The position numbers were made by a program, and so were the translations under genes. 64,000 bases of DNA from Bacillus_I endophytica_A (GTDB lineage: Bacteria; Bacillota; Bacilli; Bacillales; Bacillaceae_H). Below the pieces are notes generated by a model. That model made no database searches. It was not told the DNA's origin and saw only the letters and a program-made list of their open reading frames with translations. Of the stretch, positions 25,461-33,421 are shown piece after piece; position 1 is the first letter of the stretch; each line of letters opens with the position of its first letter. Location: NCBI RefSeq assembly GCF_026790145.1, contig NZ_JALAMS010000018.1, positions 248,001-312,000 of the forward strand, written 5' to 3'.

Positions 25461-26222
25461 ATGGAAAATGAAACCCCAAAAACGTATAATGTCATTGAAC
25501 TCTGCTTACTTGCCGGAAAATTGATGCTTGAAAGTGGAGCAGAGACAAACCGAGTCGAAGATACGATGATGAGAATTGCCGCTTCATATGGAATAGGTCG
25601 TACACATAGCTATGTTACCCCAACAGGTATTATTTTCTCTGTTGAAGGCCAAGGAGAACCAACAAAATTAATTCGCATTTCAGACAGAACAACAGACCTT
25701 CATAAGGTGAGTGTTGTGAACAGCATTTCCCGTGAAATTAGTACAGGGACAGTGCCCGTTGAAGAGGCATTCAAACGATTAAAAGAAGTTGAAACAGAGA
25801 GCATGACATATCCTATTCGTATTCAGGTTCTTGCAGCTTCTATTGCAAGTGGCTGTTTCTTATTTTTGTCACAAGGCGGATGGAGCGATTTTTTCCCTGC
25901 TCTTATTACAAGTGGTATTGGATTCTCTTGCTTTATTTATTTTCATCGTATTGTCCGCGTTAAATTTTTAGCTGAGTTTCTAGCCTCTCTTATTATTGCT
26001 CTTATTGCGTATGCTTTTGTTACAAAAGGGCTTGGAAACGAAATTGATAAAATTATTATTGGCTCACTCATGCCACTTGTACCGGGACTTTTAATTACAA
26101 ATGCAGTAAGAGATCTTATGTCAGGGCACCTCATTTCAGGGCTTGCAAAGGGAGCAGACGCCTTTTTAACCGCTTTTGCTATTGGAGCAGGGGTTGCCGC
26201 GGTTATTTTTACAGTTTTATAA
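25461..26222 (+). CDS. Threonine/serine exporter, N-terminal subunit (ThrE/YjjP type)
   Basis: 253 residues from the ATG at 25461, with GTGGAGAGAG before it; the GTG at 25446 lies in that site. The first 110 residues are soluble and hold the hydrolase-like segment LMLESGAETNRVEDTMMRIA and TPTGIIFSVEG. Five membrane segments follow (about 120-250), with PLVPGLLITNAVRDLMSGHL, the motif of the family. In ThrE of Corynebacterium both halves are fused; in Bacilli, as here, they are two genes. Exports threonine/serine or, in the YjjPB form, succinate; substrate here is open. Confidence 0.82.
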   Translation: MENETPKTYNVIELCLLAGKLMLESGAETNRVEDTMMRIAASYGIGRTHSYVTPTGIIFSVEGQGEPTKLIRISDRTTDLHKVSVVNSISREISTGTVPVEEAFKRLKEVETESMTYPIRIQVLAASIASGCFLFLSQGGWSDFFPALITSGIGFSCFIYFHRIVRVKFLAEFLASLIIALIAYAFVTKGLGNEIDKIIIGSLMPLVPGLLITNAVRDLMSGHLISGLAKGADAFLTAFAIGAGVAAVIFTVL

Positions 26223-26247
26223 CTTACAGAGGAAAGGAATATGTAAT

Positions 26248-26679
26248 ATGATGATTGATCAGATTTTAACAAGTTTCGTTGCTTCCGCTGCCTTTGGCAT
26301 TATTTTTAACGCACCGAGACATTCAATCATTAAATCGGGCTTTGTTGGCATGTTTGGCTGGTGTGTTTATAGCCTGCTTGTAGCGGACGCTGATACAGAT
26401 GCAATAGTGGCCACACTTGTGGCTGCATTTGCTATTGCAATTGTCAGCCAAGTGTTTGCGAAGCTTTATAAGACACCGATTATCATTTTTAACGTAGCTG
26501 GAATCATTCCTCTTGTACCAGGTACGCTTGCTTACAATTCAATGCGAAATATTGTTGAAAATAACTATGCGTTAGCAGCTCAATTCGGGGCAAAAGCGCT
26601 TATGATTTCAGGCGCTATTGCAATGGGGCTTGTACTATCTGAGATTTTCAATCAAATGATTCGTCGTGTAAGGTTATAA
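26248..26679 (+). CDS. Threonine/serine exporter, C-terminal subunit (YjjB type)
   Basis: 143 residues. The ATG at 26248 is chosen because AGAGGAAAGG lies just before it; the frame also runs back into the preceding gene. Four membrane segments; PLVPGTLAYNSMRNIVENNY repeats the P-L-V-P-G motif of the first subunit, as expected if the two halves arose by duplication. It begins 25 bases after the first subunit and the two must work together. A terminator shared with the convergent Cof gene follows. Confidence 0.82.
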   Translation: MMIDQILTSFVASAAFGIIFNAPRHSIIKSGFVGMFGWCVYSLLVADADTDAIVATLVAAFAIAIVSQVFAKLYKTPIIIFNVAGIIPLVPGTLAYNSMRNIVENNYALAAQFGAKALMISGAIAMGLVLSEIFNQMIRRVRL

Positions 26680-26713
26680 AAAAGCGCAGGAAATCTCTCC
26701 CGCGCTTTTTTTA
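26677..26713. terminator. Bidirectional terminator between the exporter and the Cof gene
   Basis: AAAAAAGCGC pairs with GCGCTTTTTT, with partial pairing inside. A run and T run on either side. Confidence 0.75.
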
Positions 26714-27526
26714 GTGTGCTGGTGTTAAAACGAATTTTTCAAGAGCTTTTGGAATACCTTCATTCATGTTTGTATCTGTTACATAGTCTGCTTTTTCTTT
26801 AATGTCATCAGGGGCATTCCCCATAGCAACTCCAAGACCCGCGAACTCAAGCATAGCAAGGTCGTTATAGCTATCACCAAATGCAATAACTTCCTCACGT
26901 TCAATACCAAGTTTTTTAATAAGTTGGCTCAAGCTCGTTCCTTTTGTTACTCCAGCCTCTGTAAACTCTAAGAAATAAGGCTTCGATCTCATAACGCTAA
27001 GAATGCCGTTCAGTTCTCTTTGGAGTTTCTTTTCTACAAGTGCTAGCTTTTCAGGATTATCCACCATAAGAACTTTTACAACAGGAGTTGTGATGGCTTC
27101 TTTAAAATTAGAAACTTCATTAATTGGCAATCCTGTAATCTGTCCCTCAATATCTGTAAATTCATTGTTTTTTGGCGTTACAATTGTATCGCCTACATAC
27201 GTATGAATGCCTACGTCTTCTTTGCTACTTAAGTTGTATAAACGGTGCACTGTTTCAGGAGAAAGGGTACTGCTGAAAAGTTCTTCCTTTGTTTTATAAT
27301 TAATAATTTTAGCTCCATTGAAAGACAAGATAAAACTTCCATACTCATCTAAATGAAGTTCCTTCGCAATATCAAGCATTGCATATGTAGGACGTCCAGA
27401 AGCTAAGACGACTTTTACACCGCTCTCTTGTGCATCCATTAGTGCTTTTTTTGTTAATGGTGAGATGGTATGATCGTCACGCAAAAGGGTATCATCTAAA
27501 TCTAGCACAATCATTTTATAGGCCAT
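26711..27526 (-). CDS. Cof-type HAD-superfamily sugar phosphatase
   Basis: 271 residues, ATG behind AAGGAGCG. HAD motif I is MIVLDLDDTLL with catalytic D9 and D11; motif II in VVLASGRPTY; the C2B cap domain lies at about 85-190; motif III in VTKGTSL and motif IV in EVIAFGDSYNDLAMLEFAG. This is the YidA/Cof group (hydrolases of sugar phosphates, pyridoxal phosphate or flavin precursors). No neighbour narrows the substrate. Complete. Confidence 0.88.
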   Translation of the reverse strand: MAYKMIVLDLDDTLLRDDHTISPLTKKALMDAQESGVKVVLASGRPTYAMLDIAKELHLDEYGSFILSFNGAKIINYKTKEELFSSTLSPETVHRLYNLSSKEDVGIHTYVGDTIVTPKNNEFTDIEGQITGLPINEVSNFKEAITTPVVKVLMVDNPEKLALVEKKLQRELNGILSVMRSKPYFLEFTEAGVTKGTSLSQLIKKLGIEREEVIAFGDSYNDLAMLEFAGLGVAMGNAPDDIKEKADYVTDTNMNEGIPKALEKFVLTPAH

Positions 27527-27597
27527 TATTTTCGCTCCTTTTCTTTTCTATGTTCATATCGTACTATAAATCTCTCTAATAGAAAATAAAAAAAAGA

Positions 27598-27626
27598 TTG
27601 TTATTTTTTATGAATGATGTTATATT
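27598..27626 (+). promoter_or_regulatory. Near-consensus sigma-A promoter of the putative RNA
   Basis: TTGTTA at 27598-27603 and TATATT at 27621-27626 are separated by exactly 17 bases. It is one of the best promoter matches in the window. Transcription should start near 27633. Confidence 0.7.
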
Positions 27627-27632
27627 AATAAA

Positions 27633-27745
27633 GCGATGAGCTAATTGCATAAGACGAAAAATGAGCTTTTGCTCAACATATGAATGTGGTCATATGGTTT
27701 TTCGCCGCAATACGTCAGAGAGGCCGTTTATACGGCCTCTTTTTG
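27633..27745 (+). ncRNA. Putative structured RNA with a three-way junction and terminator
   Basis: No ORF and no ribosome binding site fits this transcript. Pairings I can see: ATTGC (27644-27648) with GCAAT (27707-27711); CGAAAAA (27655-27661) with TTTTTCG (27698-27704); hairpin TGAGC-TTTT-GCTCA (27662-27675); hairpin CATATGA-ATGTGG-TCATATG (27677-27696). Together they form a closing stem with two arms. A terminator stem AGAGGCCG/CGGCCTCT (27719-27740) with a T run ends it. The transcript would be about 110 bases. It does not match a riboswitch class that I can recall. It could be a free small RNA or a leader that controls read-through into the gene at 27856. Confidence 0.5.
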
Positions 27746-27755
27746 TGTTGTACAG

Positions 27756-27793
27756 AAATCCGTGAAGAAGTAGTCTCTTCATGGATTTTTTGT
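27756..27793 (+). terminator. Second hairpin between the RNA and the coiled-coil gene
   Basis: AAATCCGTGAAGA pairs with TCTTCATGGATTT (one G-T pair) and is followed by TTTGTGTTTCTTTT. It lies after the RNA's own terminator and before the GTG start at 27856, so two stops stand in tandem. Confidence 0.65.
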
Positions 27794-27855
27794 GTTTCTT
27801 TTAAATTAAATAGGGTAAAGAGAAGAAAAGCCATAACGATGGGGGAGGAATAATC

Positions 27856-28248
27856 GTGAATAAAGAAAACTATATTGAAGCAAGAGAGGAGCTTCAAAGA
27901 AGTTTAACGAATATTTCAAACGCATATATTTCTTTAAACCAAGATTTAATGGAACAAAGAAAAACGATAAAAGAAGTGAATATAGGATATAGAGAGCTTT
28001 TAAAACAATATACTTCTTGCTTAGAAGACATGAAGAAGTTAGCTGTACCAGAACAGTATAACAACAATCATCAAAGCGCTCTGAAAACTGTTCCGATGTT
28101 TATAGAATCTGTAGAAATGTTACTTGAAAAAGCAAGCTTTGACGAAGAAGCATTGAAGCTTTCCTTTGCTAAAAGAAAGCAAGCAGAGATTGAGATGCAA
28201 ACGTTGGAGAATAAGCTAAAAGAAACAGAAAAAGCATCCATTGCATAG
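27856..28248 (+). CDS. Small helical (coiled-coil) protein of unknown function
   Basis: 130 residues. GTG start behind the strong site GGGGGAGGA. Almost wholly helical and charged, with heptad-like stretches (EAREELQRSLTNISNAYISL and KRKQAEIEMQTLENKLKETE). No signal peptide or membrane segment. I do not recognise a family. The terminator is formed by the last codons of the gene itself. Confidence 0.65.
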   Translation: MNKENYIEAREELQRSLTNISNAYISLNQDLMEQRKTIKEVNIGYRELLKQYTSCLEDMKKLAVPEQYNNNHQSALKTVPMFIESVEMLLEKASFDEEALKLSFAKRKQAEIEMQTLENKLKETEKASIA

Positions 28249-28262
28249 GATGCTTTTTTACT
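28229..28262 (+). terminator. Terminator overlapping the 3' end of the coiled-coil gene
   Basis: AAGCATCC pairs with GGATGCTT around ATTGCATA, followed by TTTTT. The left arm and the stop codon are within the coding sequence. Confidence 0.8.
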
Positions 28263-28277
28263 CTATTCATTGTTAAG

Positions 28278-28293
28278 TACATTATATAATGTA
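28278..28293. promoter_or_regulatory. 16-bp perfect palindrome upstream of the MgtC-like gene
   Basis: TACATTATATAATGTA is fully symmetric and lies 93 bases before the start of the next gene, where an operator would be expected. The binding protein is unknown; a metal or stress regulator is a guess based on the MgtC family. Confidence 0.4.
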
Positions 28294-28385
28294 AATTATA
28301 CTTGATAAATTAATGATAAAAGGGCAAACTTTTAGTAGAACGGATAATGAAATAAGAGAGAAAAGTTCTTTGGAGGAGCAAAAGG

Positions 28386-29075
28386 ATGAACCTGTATAAT
28401 CATGAGTTTATTTTTAACATTGGGGTTTCTGCTATTTTATCTATCATTATTGGCCTTGAACGTCAGCTAAAGAAAAAACCGTTAGGACTCAAAACATGCG
28501 TTGTAATTGGGATTACAAGCTGTTTATTAACAAGCGTGTCCATTGAGGCTGCCTATCAGTTCGCAGAAGAGTATGAGCGACCGATGGATCCTCTTCGATT
28601 GGCTGCGCAAATTGTATCTGGGATCGGATTTTTAGGCGCAGGTGTAATTTTACGCCGAAATAACGATATTATTTCTGGATTAACAACAGCAGCGATGGTA
28701 TGGGCAGCAGGAGGCGTCGGAATTGCTTGTGGAGCAGGCTTTTGGTTCGAAGCCATTCTAGCGACAGGGTTGCTTATTATAAGCGTTGAAATTTTACCTG
28801 TTTTAATTAAAGGAATCGGTCCGAAAAAGCTTCGTGAAAAAGAACTGAAAGTAAAGATTGTAGTAGATAACGATGAAAAAATGACGGATATCTTGAAAGA
28901 ACTAAAACAGCGTAAAATGAAGGCGCAAAAAGTTCGAATTAAAGATTTGAAAAATAGTGATCATCTTCAGCTTGAGTTAAGTCTTTTAGTAGATGAAAAT
29001 ATTTACACAACAGAAGTGTATTATGAGCTGAAACATATTGAGCATATTGTAAGCGTTGAAATGGAATCCTTATAA
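28386..29075 (+). CDS. MgtC/SapB-family membrane protein
   Basis: 229 residues, ATG behind GGAGGAGCAAAAGG. Four to five membrane segments in the first 145 residues with the MgtC signature: SIIIGLERQLKKKPLGLKT, QIVSGIGFLGAGVILRR, GLTTAAMVWAAGGVGIACG. A soluble C-terminal domain (about 155-229, LKVKIVVDNDEKMTDI) has an ACT-like strand/helix order. MgtC proteins help growth at low Mg2+ and modulate ATP synthase or other membrane enzymes; in Bacillus the member is called YhiD/SapB-like and its role is unclear. Single gene, bidirectional terminator after it. Confidence 0.85.
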   Translation: MNLYNHEFIFNIGVSAILSIIIGLERQLKKKPLGLKTCVVIGITSCLLTSVSIEAAYQFAEEYERPMDPLRLAAQIVSGIGFLGAGVILRRNNDIISGLTTAAMVWAAGGVGIACGAGFWFEAILATGLLIISVEILPVLIKGIGPKKLREKELKVKIVVDNDEKMTDILKELKQRKMKAQKVRIKDLKNSDHLQLELSLLVDENIYTTEVYYELKHIEHIVSVEMESL

Positions 29076-29107
29076 AAAGCGAAAGCCTACAGGCTTTTCG
29101 CTTTTTA
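29072..29107. terminator. Bidirectional terminator after the MgtC-like gene
   Basis: AAAAAGCGAAAGCCT and AGGCTTTTCGCTTTTT form the stem. It also closes the convergent DUF2512 gene. Confidence 0.85.
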
Positions 29108-29548
29108 TTCTGGTTCTTTTTTATTATGGATATCAGTTTCTTTTGCCATTTCAGTACTATAAGCAAGACGGCGTTTGAAGCGCATATCTTTCACTTTTCT
29201 TTCTTTCGGTACATAATTAAGGAAATAGCGATGAACAAGTACTTCAGCTCCTGTAATAATTAGCGCAGATAAGATGCTTCCCCAAGCTACTTGCGGGTAG
29301 CTATCAAAAAGAATACTTCCAAAAATCCAAACGCTCATATACGTTAGCAAAAATTCGACAATAATAGCTTCTCTGTTGCCAAGACGGCGCAAGATGATTT
29401 GATCGCCAATTAAGTATGAAGCAACTGTTACGAACAAACTAAATGAGAGAATATCAACAATTGTGGCATCAAAAAATAAATCAAGTGCAATTGCAAAAGC
29501 AATAATAGAACAAATAAATTTTACAAGCAGCGCTTTTAGATGATTCAT
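29105..29548 (-). CDS. YndM-family (DUF2512) membrane protein
   Basis: 147 residues, ATG behind GGAGGATCGG. Four hydrophobic segments in the first 110 residues, starting HLKALLVKFICSIIAFAIAL, and a charged cytoplasmic tail (VPKERKVKDMRFKRR). LSFSLFVTVASYLIGDQIILRRLGN is typical of DUF2512, known in Bacilli as YndM, with no proven role. Single gene on the minus strand. Confidence 0.75.
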   Translation of the reverse strand: MNHLKALLVKFICSIIAFAIALDLFFDATIVDILSFSLFVTVASYLIGDQIILRRLGNREAIIVEFLLTYMSVWIFGSILFDSYPQVAWGSILSALIITGAEVLVHRYFLNYVPKERKVKDMRFKRRLAYSTEMAKETDIHNKKEPE

Positions 29549-29643
29549 ATCCGATCCTCCTTTTTATTTTTAGTGTGAACGGAAGAATAAAGTTTTATAC
29601 TCGGGTAACATGTCCCATAACGTTAGGAAGGAATGAAAGTGAA

Positions 29644-30636
29644 ATGAAACTGAGCATACTCGATCAAGCACCGATTTCAAAAGGACAAGACGCTCACCAA
29701 ACACTTGAAAAATCAGCACAGCTTGCTTTATACGCGGAGTCGTTAAGATATAGCAGATATTGGTTTGCAGAACATCATGGAACAAGAGGGCTTGCAAGCA
29801 CAGCTCCTGAAATATTAATGAGTCATATTGCAGCTAAAACCTCATCTATTCGTGTTGGTTCTGGAGGAGTGCTTTTACCACAATATAGTCCATTTAAAAT
29901 TGCCGAAGTATTTCAGCAACTGGAAGCTCTTTATCCAGGACGAATTGATCTTGGTATCGGTAGGTCTCCAGGCGGACCAGAGAAAATTAGAAGAGCGCTC
30001 GGGGATACGGAGGAAAATGGTTTGAAAGCTTATCCAAGAAAGCTTCAAGATGTTATCTATCATCTTCATCGAACGCTTCCAGGAAGTCACTCCTACAGCG
30101 GCATTAAAGCCGCCCCTCTAACGGACAAGCCTCCTGCGCTTTGGACGCTAGGGCTTGGGGAGAATAGCGCTTCCCTAGCTGCAAGTCATGGAGTAGGCTA
30201 TGTTTTCGGCCATTTTATTTCTCCGAACAGGGGAGCAGAAGCGTTAAAGACGTATAAAGCATCGTTTAAACCTTCCATGTACTTGCAAAATCCTGCTTCA
30301 ATTGTAGCGGTCTTTATTATTTGTGGGGAAAGTGATGAGGAAGCAGAGTTGCTTGCTTCAAGTCAAGACTTATGGCTCCTTCAGGTTGAGAAAGGGTTAG
30401 ACAGTCGTGTTCCGAACATAGAAGAAGCAAAAGCTTATCATTACACAGAACGAGACCAAGAGAAAATACGTCAAAATCGAAAGCGAATGATCATTGGTTC
30501 ACGTGAAACAGTAAAGAGAGAGCTTCTTAATTTGATGAATCGATATGGTGCAGATGAAGTGATGGCTCTTGCGAATATATATGATTTTGAAGAAAAGAAA
30601 AAATCATTTAAGCGTTTGGCAGAGATATTTCTATAA
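29644..30636 (+). CDS. Luciferase-like (LLM class) flavin-dependent oxidoreductase
   Basis: 330 residues from the ATG at 29644; AGGAAGGAATG lies ahead and the first conserved residues (KLSILDQAPISKGQDAHQTL) follow directly. TIM-barrel flavin monooxygenase of the bacterial luciferase superfamily, MsnO8-like group: YWFAEHHGTRGLASTAPEIL, IRVGSGGVLLPQYSPFKIAE, RIDLGIGRSPGGP. B. subtilis YceB is similar. Uses FMNH2 from a partner reductase; substrate unknown. Strong terminator behind. Confidence 0.85.
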   Translation: MKLSILDQAPISKGQDAHQTLEKSAQLALYAESLRYSRYWFAEHHGTRGLASTAPEILMSHIAAKTSSIRVGSGGVLLPQYSPFKIAEVFQQLEALYPGRIDLGIGRSPGGPEKIRRALGDTEENGLKAYPRKLQDVIYHLHRTLPGSHSYSGIKAAPLTDKPPALWTLGLGENSASLAASHGVGYVFGHFISPNRGAEALKTYKASFKPSMYLQNPASIVAVFIICGESDEEAELLASSQDLWLLQVEKGLDSRVPNIEEAKAYHYTERDQEKIRQNRKRMIIGSRETVKRELLNLMNRYGADEVMALANIYDFEEKKKSFKRLAEIFL

Positions 30637-30672
30637 AATAAAAGATCCCGCTAATGCGGGATCTTTTATTTT
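30635..30672. terminator. Bidirectional terminator between the LLM gene and ytcD
   Basis: AAAATAAAAGATCCCGC pairs perfectly with GCGGGATCTTTTATTTT around TAAT. Confidence 0.88.
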
Positions 30673-31052
30673 AATTTATCGTTTAATACACTATCTTCCA
30701 AGACAGAAAACTTGTCTCCGTAAACTTTCGTAATATGAGAAGCTCCCCAGTTGCACAAGGCATCTAGAATGCTTTCTAAGCTTTTTCCATACTCGCTTAG
30801 CTCATATTCCACTTTAGGTGGTACTTGCTGATACACGATGCGATTTACAATGCCATCTTCTTCAAGCTCTCGAAGCTGTTGAGTGAGCATTTTTTGCGTA
30901 ATGTTTGGCATAAGGCGCTTTAATTCACTTGTTCTTTTTTTACCGTGCGTTAAATGACAAAGAATAACGCATTTCCATTTTCCTCCGATAACTTCAAGCG
31001 TTGCTTCTACTGAAATGTTGTATTTCTTTTTTGTCTCAAGCTTTTTTTCCAT
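30666..31052 (-). CDS. ytcD: HxlR-family transcriptional regulator (YtcD-like)
   Basis: 128 residues from the ATG at 31052, preceded by AAAAGGAGAA; the open frame begins with a GTG eight codons earlier that overlaps this site. One winged helix-turn-helix: VEATLEVIGGKWKCVILCHL, KRTSELKRLMPNITQKMLTQ, LRELEEDGIVNR. HxlR members often respond to quinones or aldehydes through a conserved cysteine, here C37 in KWKCVIL. Divergent from an MFS gene and an aldo-keto reductase gene, the same trio as B. subtilis ytcD-ytbD-ytbE, so it probably represses them and itself. Confidence 0.82.
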   Translation of the reverse strand: MEKKLETKKKYNISVEATLEVIGGKWKCVILCHLTHGKKRTSELKRLMPNITQKMLTQQLRELEEDGIVNRIVYQQVPPKVEYELSEYGKSLESILDALCNWGASHITKVYGDKFSVLEDSVLNDKLK

Positions 31053-31091
31053 TTTTTTCTCCTTTTCTATAGGCACTAAAAAGTACCTACA

Positions 31092-31105
31092 GCACTTTAA
31101 AGTGC
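31092..31105. promoter_or_regulatory. Palindromic operator candidate for YtcD
   Basis: GCACTTTAAAGTGC is a perfect 14-bp palindrome 39 bases upstream of the ytcD start; a related CACTAAAAAGTACC lies beside it at about 31075-31087. Position in the divergent ytcD/ytbD gap suggests a two-site HxlR operator. Confidence 0.5.
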
Positions 31106-31239
31106 GTTCTTCCTTTTTCTATTCTTATCTCCCATAATAACATTTACCGGCGGTTTATTAGATTCTTTTTTTACTGTAACTTGTTTTTTAAAAAAAAACA
31201 AACAAACCAAAAATCAATAGATAAAGGAGGAAGTTTTTC

Positions 31240-32442
31240 ATGTCTTTAAGTAAAAAACAAAGTACGTTTGCACTGCTTGCTTTAGCAGTGAGTGCTTTTG
31301 CTATAGGAACAACAGAATTTATTAGTGTAGGACTTTTGCCGCTTATTTCCGAAGATCTAAATATTTCGGTTACAACAGCAGGTCTAACCGTTTCTTTATA
31401 TGCACTAGGAGTAACATTTGGAGCACCGGTCTTAACGAGCGTTACTTCTAATATGTCAAGAAAGTCACTTTTACTGTGGATTATGATTGTCTTTATTATC
31501 GGAAATATAATCTCAGCAGGGGCTATTCACGTTAGCATGCTTCTTCTTGGAAGAGTTATCGCTGCTTTTTCTCACGGTGTTTTTATGTCAATTGGTTCAA
31601 CAATTGCTGCTGATCTCGTTTCAAAAGACCGTCGGGCAAGCGCAATTTCTATAATGTTTACAGGGTTAACGGTGGCGACCGTTACAGGAGTGCCGTTTGG
31701 AACTTTTATTGGTCAGCAGTTTGGATGGCGTCTTGCTTTTGTCACAATTGTTGTCATTGGAATTGTTGCTTTTATCGCAAATAGTATACTAGTGCCAGGA
31801 AACTTGTCAAAAGGACAAAAAACAACAATTAAAGATGGAGTGAAATTAGTAACAAATGGTCGTTTATTGCTTGTGTTTGTTATTACAGCTCTTGGATATG
31901 GTGGAACATTTGTTGTCTTTACGTACCTTTCACCACTTTTACAAGATGTAACAGGTTTTAAAGGAAGTACTGTTGCTGTTCTTCTTCTTCTTTACGGAGT
32001 AGCAATTGCGATTGGAAACATGGTTGGTGGGAAACTTTCTAACCAAAACCCGGTAAGAGCGCTGTTTTACATGTTTATTTTTCAAGCACTTATTCTGTTA
32101 GCATTGTTTTTCACCGCGCCTTTCAAAGGGATAGGGTTAGCGACAATCTTGATGATGGGACTTTTCGCATTTATGAACGTTCCCGGTCTGCAAGTATATG
32201 TTGTAATGCTTGCAGAGCGATTTGTACCAAGTGCTGTGAACGTGGCGTCTGCGATTAACATTGCAGCGTTCAATGCAGGAATTGCGCTTGGTTCTTATTT
32301 TGGAGGAGTCGTCACAAACTCACTTGGTCTTGTTCATACAACATGGATTGGAGCCTTGATGGTAGCTGGCGCTGTACTTCTAACAGGGTGGAGTCGCTCT
32401 TTAGAAAGAAAAGATCAAAAAGCTGGAAGAAACATTGCTTAG
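31240..32442 (+). CDS. ytbD: MFS transporter, YtbD-like (AraJ group)
   Basis: 400 residues, ATG behind AAAGGAGGAAG. Twelve membrane segments; FAIGTTEFISVGLLPLIS at the start is the G-T-T-E-F motif of the AraJ/PbuE/YdhP drug:H+ antiporter group (DHA1). Motif GRVIAAFSHGVFMSIGSTIA and GVPFGTFIGQQFGWRLAF are also seen. First gene of an operon with an aldo-keto reductase (35 bases apart) and divergent from their likely HxlR regulator, so export of a toxic carbonyl or its reduced product is plausible. Confidence 0.82.
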   Translation: MSLSKKQSTFALLALAVSAFAIGTTEFISVGLLPLISEDLNISVTTAGLTVSLYALGVTFGAPVLTSVTSNMSRKSLLLWIMIVFIIGNIISAGAIHVSMLLLGRVIAAFSHGVFMSIGSTIAADLVSKDRRASAISIMFTGLTVATVTGVPFGTFIGQQFGWRLAFVTIVVIGIVAFIANSILVPGNLSKGQKTTIKDGVKLVTNGRLLLVFVITALGYGGTFVVFTYLSPLLQDVTGFKGSTVAVLLLLYGVAIAIGNMVGGKLSNQNPVRALFYMFIFQALILLALFFTAPFKGIGLATILMMGLFAFMNVPGLQVYVVMLAERFVPSAVNVASAINIAAFNAGIALGSYFGGVVTNSLGLVHTTWIGALMVAGAVLLTGWSRSLERKDQKAGRNIA

Positions 32443-32477
32443 CAAGGATAAGAAAACATTTTAGGAGGATTTTAATA

Positions 32478-33317
32478 ATGAAAAACTTACAGGATACAGT
32501 AACACTATACAATGGAGTCAAAATGCCTGGATTTGGACTAGGCGTGTTCAAAGTAGAAGAGGGGAAAGAGCTTGTAGAGGCTGTGAAAAATGCAATTAAG
32601 CACGGGTACAGAAGCATTGATACAGCTGCTATTTACGGCAATGAAGAGGGAGTTGGCGTTGGCGTTAAAGAAGCTTTGGAAGAAAACAATTTACGTCGTG
32701 AAGACCTATTTATCACATCAAAAGTATGGAATGATGGTTTAAGCTATGAAGAAACAATCTCTGCTTATGAAGAGAGTTTGAAAAAACTTGGTCTCGATTA
32801 TCTTGACCTTTATCTTATTCACTGGCCAGGAAAAGATCAGTATAAGGAGTCTTGGAGAGCACTTGAAACTCTTTATAAAGAAGGAAAAGTGAAAGCAATT
32901 GGCGTAAGCAATTTTGAAGTTCATCATTTAGAGGGATTATTGAAGCAAGCTGAAATTAAACCAATGATTAACCAAGTCGAGTACCATCCTCGCTTGACTC
33001 AAAGTGAAGTAAAGGCTTTTTGTGAGGAGAACGAGATTCGTTTTGAAGCATGGTCACCACTTATGCAAGGAGAGCTTTTACAAAATGAAGAGTTGACGCA
33101 CATTGCCAAACATCATGGAAAATCTGTTGCTCAAATTATTCTTCGCTGGGATGTTCAAAATGGAGTGATTACAATTCCGAAATCAACAAAAGAACATCGC
33201 ATTATTGAAAATGCCAACATTTTTGATTTCCAATTAACAAAAGAAGAGATGCAACAAATTAGCTCCTTAAATGAAAATCGTCGTGTTGGTCCAAATCCAA
33301 ATGAATTTAACTTCTAA
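32478..33317 (+). CDS. ytbE: Aldo-keto reductase (YtbE-like)
   Basis: 279 residues from the ATG at 32478, with TAGGAGGAT before it. AKR family barrel that reduces aldehydes and ketones with NADPH. The catalytic tetrad is intact: D48, Y53, K82 and H115 (SIDTAAIYGNEEG, FITSKVWND, YLIHWPG). IGVSNFEVHHLEGLL and the cofactor-binding IPKSTKEHRIIENANIFDF near the C terminus are also present. B. subtilis YtbE is an AKR5-type enzyme with wide substrate range. Second gene of the ytbDE operon, closed by a terminator. Confidence 0.87.
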   Translation: MKNLQDTVTLYNGVKMPGFGLGVFKVEEGKELVEAVKNAIKHGYRSIDTAAIYGNEEGVGVGVKEALEENNLRREDLFITSKVWNDGLSYEETISAYEESLKKLGLDYLDLYLIHWPGKDQYKESWRALETLYKEGKVKAIGVSNFEVHHLEGLLKQAEIKPMINQVEYHPRLTQSEVKAFCEENEIRFEAWSPLMQGELLQNEELTHIAKHHGKSVAQIILRWDVQNGVITIPKSTKEHRIIENANIFDFQLTKEEMQQISSLNENRRVGPNPNEFNF

Positions 33318-33327
33318 ATGAAGGTAG

Positions 33328-33362
33328 AGAACGCATATAACTTTAGTTATATGCGTTTTTTA
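33328..33362 (+). terminator. Terminator of the ytbDE operon
   Basis: AACGCATATAAC pairs with GTTATATGCGTT around TTTA, followed by TTTTATT. Confidence 0.85.
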
Positions 33363-33421
33363 TTGGAACTTTTTTCTTGTTTTTTCGTATATAGTATAGA
33401 GAAAAAAAGGGGGGAGAAAAA

